DNA of 40,826 nucleotides, taken from positions 63,400-104,225 of the forward strand of contig NW_003146776.1 of assembly GCF_000003605.2 (NCBI RefSeq), read 5' to 3'. The notes under the pieces are model-generated. The model saw nothing but the letters and a program-made list of their open reading frames with translations, had not been told where the DNA came from and made no database searches. Positions 11,601 through 26,600 of this stretch are shown here, in pieces (positions within the stretch are counted from its first letter, which is position 1; each line of letters opens with the position of its first letter). The position numbers and the translations under genes were made by a program. This stretch comes from Saccoglossus kowalevskii (Eukaryota; Hemichordata; Enteropneusta; Harrimaniidae).

Positions 11601-14600
11601 AGCAAAACGCCCAAAAAGCCTTTTCAGCGAAAATTAATTCCAGCGAAAATAAAGTATTCCACAGTATATGAAATTTTTGTTTTAAATGTGCTTTTATTGG
11701 AGTTGCACTTCTAATAGTTTAAGAGCAAATAGGGTGACAGTTATTTTCCTATGGATGGATATAATTTCTTATTGATTTTGATCAGCAACGTTTTGGAAAG
11801 GGAACAATAGATGACTTTTCCAATCATGTGTAGATTGGGTAGACATGTTGTTCTAACAGGAANNNNNNNNNNNNNNNNNNNNNNNNNNNNNNNNNNNNNN
11901 NNNNNNNNNNNNNNNNNNNNNNNNNNNNNNNNNNNNNNNNNNNNNNNNNNNNNNNNNNNNNNNNNNNNNNNNNNAAAAGATGTGTCTAGTTTTAAAAATA
12001 TCCTAAAATTGGAAAATTAATGATATTGCCGCGAAATAGAAAAATCTGGCAGAGGCCCACCTAAGTTTCAAAGACATTGGGCGGGTTAGAAGTGGAAAAT
12101 GTTGATGGATGACTGGCGACGAACAATCACCTATATGAACGTATCTGTTCTATCATCTTAGATGACATGAAGCTAATAAAACAGTTTAAAATACAGGCAT
12201 GTTAAGCTTGCAAAGTCATTTTCAAAAAAGAGAAGGTAGAATTTGTCGTTAACCTTCATGCATTGTATGAACCAAATTCTAGATGCAGTTTGAAAGTTGA
12301 AGGATATAGGATTAGGACACTGTTATAGTAAGGCTTGTTACCCATTTATACCCGGTGCTTATAGAAAAAAATGGAATAACAGATACAATAGAATACATTA
12401 TTTTCAGTGGGAATTATTTTTTCTGTCCCCCCACCCTCATTGTTTGTGTATAATTTATGACATTATCAAACAGATAGTGGATTTGGAAGACAAACTACAG
12501 GCATGTTAAACAGAACAGAGTCAGTAGAATACAAATACAAACAAAATATACATATTTATTTTATAAAATTGACAACCTAGGATACAAAAATAAAATGTAC
12601 ATCACAAACAAAAACATTAGTAGTTAGAGAATTGTCATGGTTGTAACCATGGCAACATTATTGTTGATCTATACAAGTTCATGAGAGTATTCATAGGTAT
12701 GTAGATATGCAAAAGTTCACTGAAGAGAAAATAGAGATGTAACTAAATAATGATGTATTTTATAAAAAAAAAAAGAGCTTGAAATGCTGGTTTGTAGTTT
12801 AAAAAAAAACTAATTTAAATTTTTGATATTTATCTGTAATGAAATAAACCAGTTAAATTAAGCTTTCTTGAATGTCGTCAAACAACCATTATGATTTAGT
12901 TAGACATTTATAATCGAGGATCAATAAGTAACGATCTGTTGATTGGCAGTTATTTGATTATATAAAACAAAAGACCGACCACATTTTCAATTGGTCAGAA
13001 TGCATCACATGATCAACCGATGATTGAGTGATTGGTCAGAATTCATCACATGATCAACCGATGATTGAGTGATTGGTCAGAATTCATCACATGATCAACC
13101 GATGATTGAGTGATTGGTCAGAACTCATCACATGATCAACTGATGATTGGTCAAACAATGCAATAAAGAAGCATACTCTTTTAGAAGAAAGAACACCTCA
13201 ATTTTTCTCTTCTTTGAACCTAACTTTTTTACGTTTAATTTTAGTTATTTCAAAATACTGGCAAGAAACCACGGTTGGGACTTCACATATAAAATTATAA
13301 TATATACAGGGCACAAGTGTATTAAAGTGTAATAAATAAATAATCATCTATACGATACTATTACTACTACTGGTGGTAAGTATTTTAACACAATAACCAA
13401 GAGGATTATCATCCAAATAATGGATTTCACTAATTAAATTTAAATTAAAACAAAAATATCAAGAGTTTTCCCCATCAAGCAAAATCGTACTACAATTAAA
13501 AATAACAGAATCATACTTTGGGGGTTTTTCTTCTTAAAATAACCCTCATTTTAGTTTTGTGTCAGTTACCATTCTCAAAAATAAATTGAATAAGCTAGAA
13601 AACACAATATTTAAGAAATAAAATAAAAATTATAATATTTTGGTAATGGTAATAAAGAACCTATTTATATTAATAAATTATCACCTGTTGGAACACCTGG
13701 AAAATGGACACATCATGAAAGTGGATTGAAACAGAGACACCAGTGAGCTGTATAAAAAGTTATACTGTAGACTGGGCTTGGAATGAAAAGCAGGTGCAGG
13801 TGTACACCTCTAAAACTGTCAATGCCGGGAAATCAAATAATCCATGCTGTAGCGTTACTTTAACAAGTTGATATGTACATACTGAACAGCACCAATTTAT
13901 AAAGTATGTAGACAATACAACATTTGGAGCAATATGTAGACTTTTATGATTTAAAATAAAATTTAGAAATAAAATTATACCTCTACCATATATGCTCCAA
14001 TTAGTAGCACATACTAATATGTAAATGACAGATGTTTCTAGGGTTACAAATGGTCATATTTCAAAGATCTAGCATTTAATAAATGTAATTTTGGGTTTAT
14101 GTGCGCTTCTATTAAAAATGCACTTCTAATAGAACAAATATGGTATCCACAACCCTCGTCATTCCCCCGTCTTTCCCACCCCATTATTTTAGTGAGCTAC
14201 ACCGGAGTGGGCTCGATGGGCTCAGTAGTCCGCACAGAGTAATGAGTACAATTATGATCTGACCTGCAAATAGAAAGAAATACTTTCTTTATTAAAAACA
14301 AATTCTAAATGAAAAATTTTTGACACTTTGTAATGTTAGATAGATGACATCTTGAGCAGTTATTCAAGAGCAAAATTCATTATTCATGGAATAATCAATT
14401 ATTTATGAGCAGGATTCACTATTCATGGCAATAATCAATTATTCATGAGAAAAATAGAATTATTCATAAGAACGGTAAATTATTCATAGGTGAAAATTCA
14501 TTGAGTGTGTGTACTACTATAATAATGAAAATTTACAATGACAGAGGAATATCAACCGACGAATAAGTCGATGTGACCACATTCAGCAGGGTATCGTCTG

Positions 14601-17600
14601 ACAAAGAAGTCAAAAAGTCCATTTTTATTATACATCTTCTCAATCTTAGTGCATAACAAAATGTGGTGATTGACACATACACGAACATTGCACTTTTACT
14701 ATTCTGCCATTGTGGGACACAGTCATAATGTAACTCACAGAAGATATGCCGATACATATTCTATAATACTATAAAACAACAACAACAACGCGCAACCACT
14801 GCTATTCGTTTTTTTTATTTTTCGCTGAAATTGCCAGTGCTACCAAGATGGTCAGACACACAAGAAGTGTCAACTTGTAAGCTCAGATCTCTTCTAACCT
14901 TTTTACACACAAAAATGACCAACACAAAAAACAAACAGTAGAATAAATCTAAAACTTGGAGAGCCAACAAGATACTGGTACGAAATAACATCACATTCAA
15001 CAGCCAATGGTTAAACCACATGTAGTCACATGACACGTAATAGCCAATTAAATCACAGCTACATAAACATTCACAACCACCATAAATAAAACACACAAAA
15101 ATATCACAATATAAGCAACCAAAGGTTATTGTAATGATTAGTAAGTTGGGAGCCAATCAATGCTGCCTGTATTGATCATGTGACCATCACATGACCGTGT
15201 GCAAGTCATTTGATTGGCTTGGGCGTTCTCACCTGGCTTTGCACCATGCTATGATGCAGATGATGATTAGAACCAACAAGGCAACAAAGATTCCGACAAC
15301 GGTAAGAACTCGCTTCGCTTGCAACTGTTCTGCATCTGAATACGCAAAACAACAAAAACTAAGTGTAAGCTAAAACACAGAAAGGTGATTAAGGTTAAAA
15401 AAAAAAAAAAACATGCAGGGGAGGTGGTAAGCAAAATAACATTGTTAAAATATCCATGCCTTGTCTATCAAAGTAAAAATCAGTCCTTCATGCAATGCAA
15501 TAAGTAATAAGGTTTCATAAATATGTTGATTAAAAAAATAACATTAACTTTACAAACGAGAATATACATACAAACAAAAAAAAACTACAGAATACGAACA
15601 GGGAACAAAGAACATAATTCATAATACAAGCAAATAAAAAAAAAACTGAAAAAAAAACACAGCATACATTGAATATGATTCCCTAACTACGTCTCCGATG
15701 CTTGAGATTTTTTTTCCAATTTGCTTGGAAGAGAGTCCACGTGCCAGGGATATACCATTTTATATCCAGGGGTGATAGGGGTGGAATTGAGGCACTTACC
15801 TTCTCTAGTTCTTTCAACATGGAATGGATCCTTATACTGGCATCTTGGTCCGGTATGCGGCGCTGGACAACTGAAAACAAAATGAACAAAAAAGGTGTGC
15901 CAGATTAGAACATTTTTGAGGAGGTGCGCAATTTTACCAATTTGCAAAAAAAAATTAAATAAATAAAGTGCGGTCAGAAACCACCTTTAATACCTTATAA
16001 GAAGCAATGGGGGGGTGGTATTGAAGTCAGACGATAAAACAAAATAGTTAGCTTTAAATTATGCATATAATTAAAACACCACTTAATAAAAATGAATATA
16101 TTAAGTATATACATGTATCTCCATTTATGATAGAGTTTGTTAGCTAGAAACAAAGTAGTGCATTGAAAAAAACAAAACAAATAGTTTATTTTATTATTAC
16201 TATTAACATGGAGCAAAATAAATTAATTAAAAAAAAATTGCTTTAATTATTATTTTTCCTTCTTCAGACAAGAATCACACAGTTTTCTTTTATATGAAAA
16301 AATACTTTATTCCAATAAAATAAATTCCACTGGCAAAAGAACCTGCCACCAAAAAAATTTCAAACTGTAAGATAAAATGAAGATCTTTATAAACTCTTTT
16401 TATACATAATGTAATAATATGAGGCATGGAAAAAATGCACTGTAAACTGCTCAACCTTTTCATCACCAGTTCCCTCCTTTTACAACAAATTCACAATTGT
16501 TTATAGATTGAAACAAAAATAGCCAAATTTGTTTTGAGTAAAAACTGAAAACTGACTCAAATTTTGTCTGTTGGCTTCAAAGTTATGGTTTATTTCCAGA
16601 AACATTGAAGAATATAAGAAAAAGTGCAGACAAATTTGGGCAAGAGGTCCAGTGGTGAAAAGGTTCAATTGCGAGAGACTGATCTGACGTTGGAATTCAA
16701 GATAACATTCTGCAAGACAGGGTTTTTATGATGTGCAGTCCTAAAATCAAATCCAGATCCAGCATGAATAACTCAAGAATAATGCAACTTGTTAATTTCA
16801 ATTATGGATCAAAATGGCACCAGTTGAAAATCAAACAGCAACTTTATAATAATTTATACAGTGAACCCTGGTTTATCATCCTGTCCAAAGAAAAGAAAAA
16901 ATGGAATGCCAGCTATGAACAAGCAACTTTAGAATACCACTGGGGCAGTCTCTTTGGAAATATTGTACAGGTACCACAAGCTGCTCCGAAGAAATTAACA
17001 ATGACGAATCTGTATTAAGCAAGTTGGATAGAGGAGAGGTACGATAGGGAAAAGAATTTGATTCAACAGAAAAGTTTTCAAACCCTAGACCACCCCTCCC
17101 CTCTCCAAAATTTAAACGGCAGATCCCTTGCATGAAAGTCTAATCCGAGGTCAGGTGGAATGACCTCTAATGAAGTATAAATGACACAAATTATATAATT
17201 ATTAAGTTTTATCAAATATGTGATCATTTTAAAAGAATTTTTTTTTCTATAATGTAAAAGTCAACATCCTAATTGTAAAATATATTCAAAGGCTAATGAT
17301 TAGAAAATTTATATTTGATAGTTTGTACCAAAATATTCAAATGTGAAAATAAACAAAAGGGTAGCCAGGCTTGTTTCCATGGACACAGAGTTATGTGCCA
17401 AAATTTAGGAAGCGGAGTATAGTTTGACATTTTTTTTGGTTATTGAAATATGTTGCTGCCCAAATTTGAGATAATAAATTTTTTTGACGTCTAATTTCAT
17501 TATCGTAAAAAGTTCAATTTTGGTCACATCCGTGTGAGGAATGAAGTACAGAAAAACAATTAAAGCCAGGAAAAAATTTAAATTAGGGAAAGAATCAATG

Positions 17601-20600
17601 AACACATGATTGGCACAAGCTCCAGAAAGGTTGCAAAGTTATTCTTTATAACCATTTGGGAAAGTTTGAAGAAAAGAATAGAATTAACTGTCTAATTCAA
17701 AATGGCTGCTATTTTTATGCTAATTACCACATAAAAGTTTTTGTCAGCCAGCAAATTAGTCTTTTGTTTTTTAAATGAATGTCTGTTCCTTTTAAAATGA
17801 TCTTACATAAGTTTAATTTTTTTTTAAATTTCACAAAGCTGCAACTATCTTCAAAATTTACCATCACAATACAAATTGAATTATGTAATGACAGAGCAAT
17901 GTAACTCATATTAATCAAATTGTATTCAAAATAATGTACATAATTTTTAGCTACATAAAAAAATATTTTATTTATTGTAGCATTTCTTAGTTGCACCTAA
18001 GTTTTCTAGATTGAATTCAAATCTTAGTTGCACCTAACAAAAGCTTTCTAAATTGAAATCAAATTTTGCCTGTGCCTAATGAAGCATTCAAAATTCTATT
18101 CAAATCATTGTTGTACCTAACAAGAGCTTTCTAAATTCAATTCAATCCTTCTTTATGCCTAAAAAAAGCTTTCTAAACTGAATTTAAACACTAGTTGTAC
18201 GTAATGAAGCTTTCCAAAGTGAATTAAAATCTTAAAGTTGCACCTAATGATGCTTTTGAAATTAAATTCGAATCTTACAAAATGAAAGGTTATTTTGATT
18301 TGAATTATATTTTGATGAAGATGATAACATACATAAATACTAATCACTTACAAAAATATACAATTAAGATAACATATTTGGGTATTTTTTTTAACTTGTC
18401 ACGGCTTTCAACAACAACAAAAATTATTGTAACAGGAATATTCCAATACAGACATACCGATAGTCATTGGTGAATTCAATTGCCAAGGAGTGGACAAAAG
18501 ACACTAGACAATACAGGGACATGCAACTGAGGCAAACATTAATGGGAAGAGTATTCCGTATGACTTCTGTGAAACCTTTCTTAGTTCATCTGAGTCCATT
18601 ACACAAGTGTCCAATCGTCCCCATCTCATATTTTCCATACGTAACCAGTTTTTAAAAACATGCTGAATAATATACGGTATGTTCAGAACAGACAAGTTTA
18701 GGTACCACGGTTCAAGTACATGTACTAAGAACTTGTTCCTGGTAAAGATATCTCATTTTCCATTCCTCGGATCATGTAACAGACAAGTCGCTTAAAGTAA
18801 ATGCAGTCTATCAACGGCAAGCAATTTTTATACACATAACCTGTTTAATTAATGTGTTACGTGAACAAGTTTTTTGATTAATTCGAACATCAATAAAGAT
18901 AATCAACATTTTCTTGATTTTGTAAATTGTCTTGGAGTAGTCCAACCCACAGCTCAGACGTTTAAGGTGCAGTATCATATTTAGATCCCGAAAGACGTTA
19001 CGCATCGAAAAAAATACCGTTGTTGCCTGTTCCTGTAATTTCTAGCATCTTTGACAAGCTTTCTCCTTGATGAAAACATGACAGAAGAATCATTGTTGTA
19101 CTACGACAATAAAAAAACAATTTAATGACTCACAAAATGTGCCCTGGTAATCCTAACAGCTATAATAACCCAATGTTAATTATTTTTTAACATTTGTGAA
19201 TACTTTCAGTATGTATTCTTGAGTAGCAATTCTATCAGTAAAAAAAAATATATGTGGTGTAGTGTCATACTTTTGTGGAATTGTCCAGCTTGAAAGGAAA
19301 AATTTTTCTTTTTTCATTTAAATTAAAACTAGTGATAGTCTAATCTGTTTTCAAAACAGAAATATAAATCAACAGTGTATATAAAAAGAATATCAGGTAC
19401 TGTACTGCTTCAGAAATGGTGTACTAAAAACAGTTGTAAATATAAAATTGAAGGTAGAAACCTACTCATAAATAAAAAAAAAAAATAACAAGATAATTCA
19501 TTTTTGCAATAAATTGTACTCCCAGTCAATATATTGACTTTAAGTTACCAGCTTAATTTTTTCAGAAAATGTTTGTATTTATAGTTAATTGCGACTATAT
19601 TAAGTATTATAACGCTTTTATTATTAGTTTTTGTGTCATATCTCAAGTTGTTAGGTAGCTACATAGGTTGAACAAATTATATAACAGGATTGATGGGGTA
19701 GTTATTATTATCCTGAATTATTTTAAAAAGTTTTAAAAAATGACACAAAATGCAATTTTTTTTCAACATTGGGTTCCATGAACTTGTTCTAAAAATAGTG
19801 ATTTTTGATTATTAGGACAATGTTCTCTAAAAAAAAGCTCTATGTTACTATGGAACTATAGGATATACCTCCACAGTAGTGCACAGTAAACCAATTGTCA
19901 TGCAATTTTTGAATAACTTTCTCAAACATTATAAGTAGGCTTCTACCTTAAAGTGAACCCTACAGAATTGGGAAAAAGTCCTTGAATTTTTTAAGCAGAG
20001 TTCTATTATTAAAATAGAGGGTTTGGCAGGTTGGTGTTTTAATTAATATTATTAAAATATTTGCATAATCTGCATCACAAATTACATGGTGCAAAAAAAA
20101 AAATAGGCTGCACTTGATGTATTGGAGAGAAAATCAAAATTAATACTATTTTTTCTATAAACCCTTTGAACGCCACTTTGTTCCATATATCTTCACAACT
20201 TTGGATGTCGATAATAAGAAACCATGTCTATTTGGTCCAAAATGAACAACAAATTTTAAAAATAAATAAAACGTGCAAAATGTCTGACCATTTATTGGAA
20301 ATTTATGGCGTTCAAATGGTTACAATTTCAAAAGCGAGGATTAAAATTTCGTATCCTCTTGTTGCTATGCCAACAAAAGGTAGAGGCATTTAAAAAAAAA
20401 AAAAACTTTTTAATTTTTTTTTATCAATTTTTTTTCAAAAACACTTGAAAGCTGCACTTCATCAGCTGGGGAGAAATCTGAAAACATTAATCTCAAGAAA
20501 ATGCAGCTTTCACAAGATGTGTAACCTAAAAAAAGTACATTATGCACAAATTTAAAAAAAAATTCAATAAAATTGTTCAATACCCGACTGAACACTGTGG

Positions 20601-23600
20601 AAAATACTATAAACATACTATAATGTTACCATAGCAACATACAAATAATACAATATGTGTCATGTCATAGTTCATGACATAGTCATTACTGGAGGAAATA
20701 AGGAACACAAATATTTATACAAATATTTACATTAATAATAATAATATTGAATTGCACACATGTCAATAAAAGAAAAAGTTCTGTCTGGCAACCATGAAAA
20801 CGAACATAAAATAAGTCCAATTTGTCCTTAACTATTCTCAATAAGAAAAAAATAGTTGGAAGGCAACAAGACACAGAACCAAACTGCCAAGCAAAAAACA
20901 TTTCAGGCCCGGCCTAAGAAAATACTGTTCTCATTTCAGCTCAGGCCTTTTGCCACAGATTTTTATGTCAGTATTTTTCAATTGTGATCCATAACCCCAA
21001 AACGATAATAAATAAATAAATAAATAAATAGTAATAAAATATAGAAGTTCTCTGTCCAAAGAACAAGAAGTTTTTTAGGCCAAGTCCACAATTTTGAGTT
21101 TCCAGCCATGAAATTGCATTTCACAACTACCCAGTCTCTAGCTAAAACAACAAACTTTTGCAGTTCTACCAGTTGTAAATAAGAGTTAAAAGGGGATCGT
21201 TTGAAAAAATGTTTCAGACAGAGACAGAGAAATATAATACATTAGATAGAAACAAAGACTGTCACACAGCCATAAGAAGATTTGTGGTGGAGCATCACAT
21301 GCTCATCACATGCTCATCACATGAACAACCAATGACAAATTCAGAATTGAATAGGTAATTTGCATAATTGTAATTGTTGTTCTGGTAACCAGAAATGACG
21401 GCTATTGAAGAACAAGTAATTTCATGACTGAAAATTACCCATTACAGAAATTAATTTTTCCATTATTATGACAAAATGTCCTTTCTTTGCCTTCCTTGGA
21501 TTCTTGGGACGTTATCTATTGCAATGTATTCTTGATTTTCCCAACTTTCAGGGAGGGCTACATTCTACTTACTTGCAGACAATCTGGTTAATTTCATCAA
21601 GGAACTCGCATGTACCTCCATTTAAACAGTAGTTGCAGTTTTCACTTGAGTTACCAGAGTGCTTGCCTCCCGGCTTAGGATACTGGCACCTGTGGCCGTT
21701 ATAATTCCGCTTACACCTGTGAGGGGGGTTGACGAGATCAGAAACTGGGCCGCACTACAACTACCCTGATTCAGGGGGGCACTCTATAGACCCCTTAGGT
21801 TATAGCAAAAAAGCAAACCTGCGCCAAATCAGCTGTTTTTTAAGCATAACGTGAATAAGGAACAGGAGAATTTTTATTTTCCAACAAATTCTTCAATTTA
21901 TGTCAATCATTCCAACCACACTCTGTTCCAAGCAAAGTGCATGCTACCTTATTTTACGATTAACCAATCCTGTTCTATGCTTACAAAAGTTGTCATTTTC
22001 ATTTGTCTACCCACTTCCCTACCATTTCTATAAGCACCTAGGGGGTCCATAAAGGGAGGGTCAATTATAGTGCTGGCAACATGCAAGAGTTAAATAACAG
22101 TAAAACAAAAGAAAAAATGCAATGCGTGGAGAATTTTTTCTGAACACACAAATAATGATATTCCATGCAGTTACAAAAGCATAACATATTCAATACAATC
22201 GATTTGTTTTGCCTTGTTTTAGTTTTTCGTATCTTGCAAAAGAAACTACAACAGAGACCATCACCAGAAAAGGGTCAAGACAGCATGCAGGAAGCAGTCA
22301 AAAAAAAAAAAGTGGTGGTGAAGTTGAAGCATGCGTTGTTGTTTTTTTGTGTTGTTAATTAGTTTTCTCGTATTATGTTTTGTGGTGTATTTTTGTTGTC
22401 ATTGAATTCTGAACTTTCAAAGTATAACATAAAAGACATACACATGCAGATGTTACTAAGCAAAATACAGTTGGTAATATCAAGGCAACAAACCACAAAT
22501 TAAAAATTTCAAGCAATATGCAGATGGGACAGGTGAAGTGGGTAGAATGAACATAATCAATTTTTGTAGTTGTTGATGGTAGCTAAATTGCAGTTCCCAG
22601 TATTTGATCTCAAGTCATTTCACCTCACAGTGGGAGACTTGACAAAATTCAAGCTTGCAAAGTGAGCACGATCAATGATAAGCAATGTCTGAACCAAGTC
22701 TCAGGCCACAAGACGTAACTTTCAAACTATGAAGACTATAGACAATAACTATGATGGTGCCTTTTAAAACAAGCCAACACCGCATACCATGAAAAACATC
22801 ATTTGACTGTACCAGTCCCAAAAAAATAGCGTCTGAAAGGCGGTGTATTGGTAAGCTGAAAACAAACACCAACTCCTTATAATATATCATCGGAATTGAG
22901 TTCTGTTGCTTTGTGGGCACAAGGAATAAATAACCAACAAACACACAACTCACGAAAATGTTAAACAAGTAAAAAAAAAAACGTGTTTTTCCTCAAATTC
23001 TGGAGCAATCAAAAAATTAATGATATGAATTAACATGTATCAATGAGGAGAATCTAATACAGTTTAAATTCATTCAATTATAATGTATTGTGAATTTTTT
23101 TTGTTTTTTTCAAGGGAAGCAATCAATTAACCAAATGATAAATTGAGAGCCAGTTTTGCTAGCAAGATAGACACATCATTTCCATTGATTAAAAAATTCG
23201 CTCAACACATCATGGTGTGCTGTTGACTCAATACTGCCCTCTTGTGTTTGAGGGGCGCCCTCTAACAGTGAAGTAAAGCACAAGAGTTAGGATTCTTTTA
23301 TTTTGTTAGTATTGACATTTGCATTTAAGAGAAAAGTGGATACTACCCCTCCCCCACCCCGACTCCCAATCTTTAGCTGTCTTATTGAAAAGACTGGTTA
23401 ACCTTTTGACCTTTAACCCTATGACGCAACGTCATCTTTCACAAAATTAAATCTCTGCAATTTATCCCACACTTTTAAAAAAAAAAGTTTCAAAACCTGT
23501 AGGTAATGGGAAATTACATCCAAGAAAAATAAAGAATATTGTGCACAATATTGCATACACATTTTAGCGGGAAACAATTAGACATTATAAAAGGTTAACC

Positions 23601-26600
23601 CTGCCAGTAATGCAAGAATTAGAGAAGAGCACACCAATGAAAATGGAAATAAATGTAGCCTTTTATATGTGACAAGAATGAGATTTATGAAATAATGAAA
23701 ATATACAGAGATGGCAAGCACAGAAAAAATGGTCAATTGTTACAATACCAATTTTGTCTGTCGAGTGTAGAGCTTCAAAAATGTTGAAGTTAGCCACCTA
23801 AAATTTACAGCTTTTTGCAGAAAAATAACACAGCAGGTATTGCAAGAAAGTAGCCTTTTTCACCTTTAGATTGGATAAGAAAAAGATAAAACTAGTCTTT
23901 TTGCAATATTGTCGACCATAATGAATTAGGTTTGACCTGAATTGACCTAAAACTGATTTTCATATCAATGTGTCAAAGTTCAATTCAAAATGGCTATCTT
24001 ATGGCTGTGACTCAATTAAAACTTCATTGTAGACAAAATGTATTATTTCAATATAAATCATTACTTACTGGCATATTTTTTCTCCAATATCTGGAAGATA
24101 ATAACATTTCCCTTGGTTGAGACAAAAATTTTCAACTTCACAGGGTATACCATGTTGAGGTGTTGCTGAAAAAAACAAACTAAATTCTTCAAAAAATGCT
24201 GTTCTGAAGGAATTTCAAACAAAAATATGGCAATCACCAAAATGGTGAAACAGATATTTTGTGATTAAGGTCAGATTTTTACAGTATGATTTGATTTTAT
24301 CTTGTTGTTCACATAAAAACATTGGGATTTGTACCAGGTAAAAACACTCAAAAGACTATGGTATATGTCTAAATATCTATAGTCAAACAGCACTCTTGAA
24401 TTATAGTGATAAACCACCTTGAAGTTATTATTGAAAGCAGTTGCTGAAACTAAACATTTCCAAAAATGAATCCTCTCAAAAAGATTTTCCCACAATATGT
24501 AACTATATCATATAGCAATCAATATCAGCATGAAAGATTGAACCACTAATTTTAAAAACATTTATACGATATTGAAATTAAACTAACCTGTTTCACATAA
24601 ATCACCCTGCCAACCATACTCGCAATTGCACTCGCATTTTGGCACATCTAAAGCACCATGAGCTCCACATGTCACCTTCGGACATTGAGGAACAGTAACT
24701 GCAAGGACAGTCGTAGTGGCAATGGATGTGACATTACAAAATTCACCAGAATAACCATCATCACAAATACACTTGCAGCTGAAAGAGAAAAAAAAACGGC
24801 TATGGTTTTAAACACATTATATAGGAATACATGGTCTGATGTGAAAATGGACTTGTTCACAGCCCCCTAAATGTAAACAATAAACAATCCTGATTTATAA
24901 TTTCTCCTAATCATTTTTTTAGTTAATTTAGAACTATTATTATTTAAAAGAAAAATAATTATATACTGTAAAGTACATTAAATTCGCTTGGAATTAATTT
25001 TCGCTGAAGGAATGATTCAGGGAAAATGAAATCCAGCGAATATACCTTTTTTTTTTTATATTTTACATTCAACTTGTCAAAAATCAGTGAAAATAAATTC
25101 CATACAAAACTCCCAAAATGTCTTATCAGCAAAAATAAATTCCAGCTAAAATAAAGTTTTTTACAGTACATTAGCGTAAGTAAACCTAGAAAATAAAATG
25201 TACAACTTTTAGGAAACAAAGTATCAGAAGTACAATTTTTAGGGATCAGAAAATATCAGGAAGTCAGACACTTAAGTATCATCTAATACCAGGATGTGGG
25301 ACACTTAAAAACCAGCAAGTACTGAACATACAACCTTTAGGGGTCAGGAATAGTTTTCGCTGACAATTTAGCATTGGATATCAATCAATAAAGAACTCTA
25401 TAAATATGCAGATATTGAACTGCAGAACTGAAATATAAAATAAGTTTTAAATTGCTAACAATTTAAATTACAAAATGTACCAACCTTTCTTTGTTCAAGG
25501 AACCATGCTTGCATTTTTTGCTATGACAACTATTTCTCTCTATATCGCATTTTTCGCCTTTCCAATTGTCTTCACATTTGCATCGGCACTTTTTCAAATT
25601 AGGTTCGCCATGGACGCACTCTAAACTACAAACACCTAAAGAGGAGACATAGAAAAATCGAGAGAGAGAGAGAGAGAAGAAACAGAGTGAACCTTGAGTA
25701 AAATTATTATATAACCATGATGACATTCCAGGAGATAAACGAGGTCATGTGACTACATATACACATGTGCTAATTATATTTTAATTTTTAGATTAATTTC
25801 TAGTGAAATTACTGTAATAGGACAACCTCAAAATTATAAATTAGTTTTTTAGTCGTTTACACTAGCTGGTATATGTGCATAGAAAGCAGTAAAGGCATTC
25901 CATGCATACCAATCCAGTGATCCCTTTCAACTGCAGTGAATAACGTCACCTTTCTTTTAGACACTTTGAATTTTAAACTATTGTCAGAATTGCACAGCAG
26001 GTTTTCTTTCTGTCTCGTTATTCACTCGATTCTCATGACTCCCCCCCCCCCCCATCCAAAAATAGTACTGCTTCTTCAGCGGTGTATTCATTCTTATTTT
26101 ACAATGGTTTTTGGCAGAGCATAACAATTTACACACCAACCATAGTTTTATTTCACATTCTAAGAATAAGCATTTTGTTTAATTTTTTTTCTTTATAACA
26201 AGCCTCAGCCACAGGTGAAATCATCATATTTAGTAGGTGTGCGCAGAACGTACTTGTACATCCTAACTGACACTCCTACACTCCAGCAATGTCCACAGGT
26301 GTATATATATTGACACCCTGCAATTCCTCGAAGGAATAGACATCCGGATTCAGTCGGAATGGGATGGACATGAGAATTCAATTATAAACAGACTGGCCAC
26401 TACTGGACAAAAACCTGAAAGATTGGCCGGATATGATATCGGAAGTACTAGACATTCAGAACAATTGGAGCGTAACTGTATAGTAGTACCATAGGCTGTT
26501 GTAGGTTTGTTTAGGTTACAATTATACTGCTGAAAGTAAACATCACAACAATAAAAACTCCTTTCATTTACATCAGAGATATACACTTGAAAACTTGAAA

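Larger units (their letters stand above)
9212..15232 (-). other. Neuregulin intron after the TM exon
   Basis: Six kilobases with a sequence gap, a TA-flanked MITE, a 41-bp tandem array, an attattcat-rich array and one candidate alternative terminal exon (all listed separately). The rest is AT-rich with no recognised gene. Confidence 0.6.
15871..21572 (-). other. Neuregulin intron
   Basis: 5.7 kb, AT-rich. Contains two inverted-repeat elements (16453-16665 and 20158-20322) and a tandem repeat of about 41 bp (17988-18275). The open frames on either strand show no coding-like features. Confidence 0.6.

Noticed and set aside
13140-13235. Minus-strand basic stretch (GSKKRKIEV) as the exon after the TM segment
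   Set aside because: The acceptor lacks a pyrimidine tract and the required phase gives a stop; the exon at 9211-9061 fits properly.
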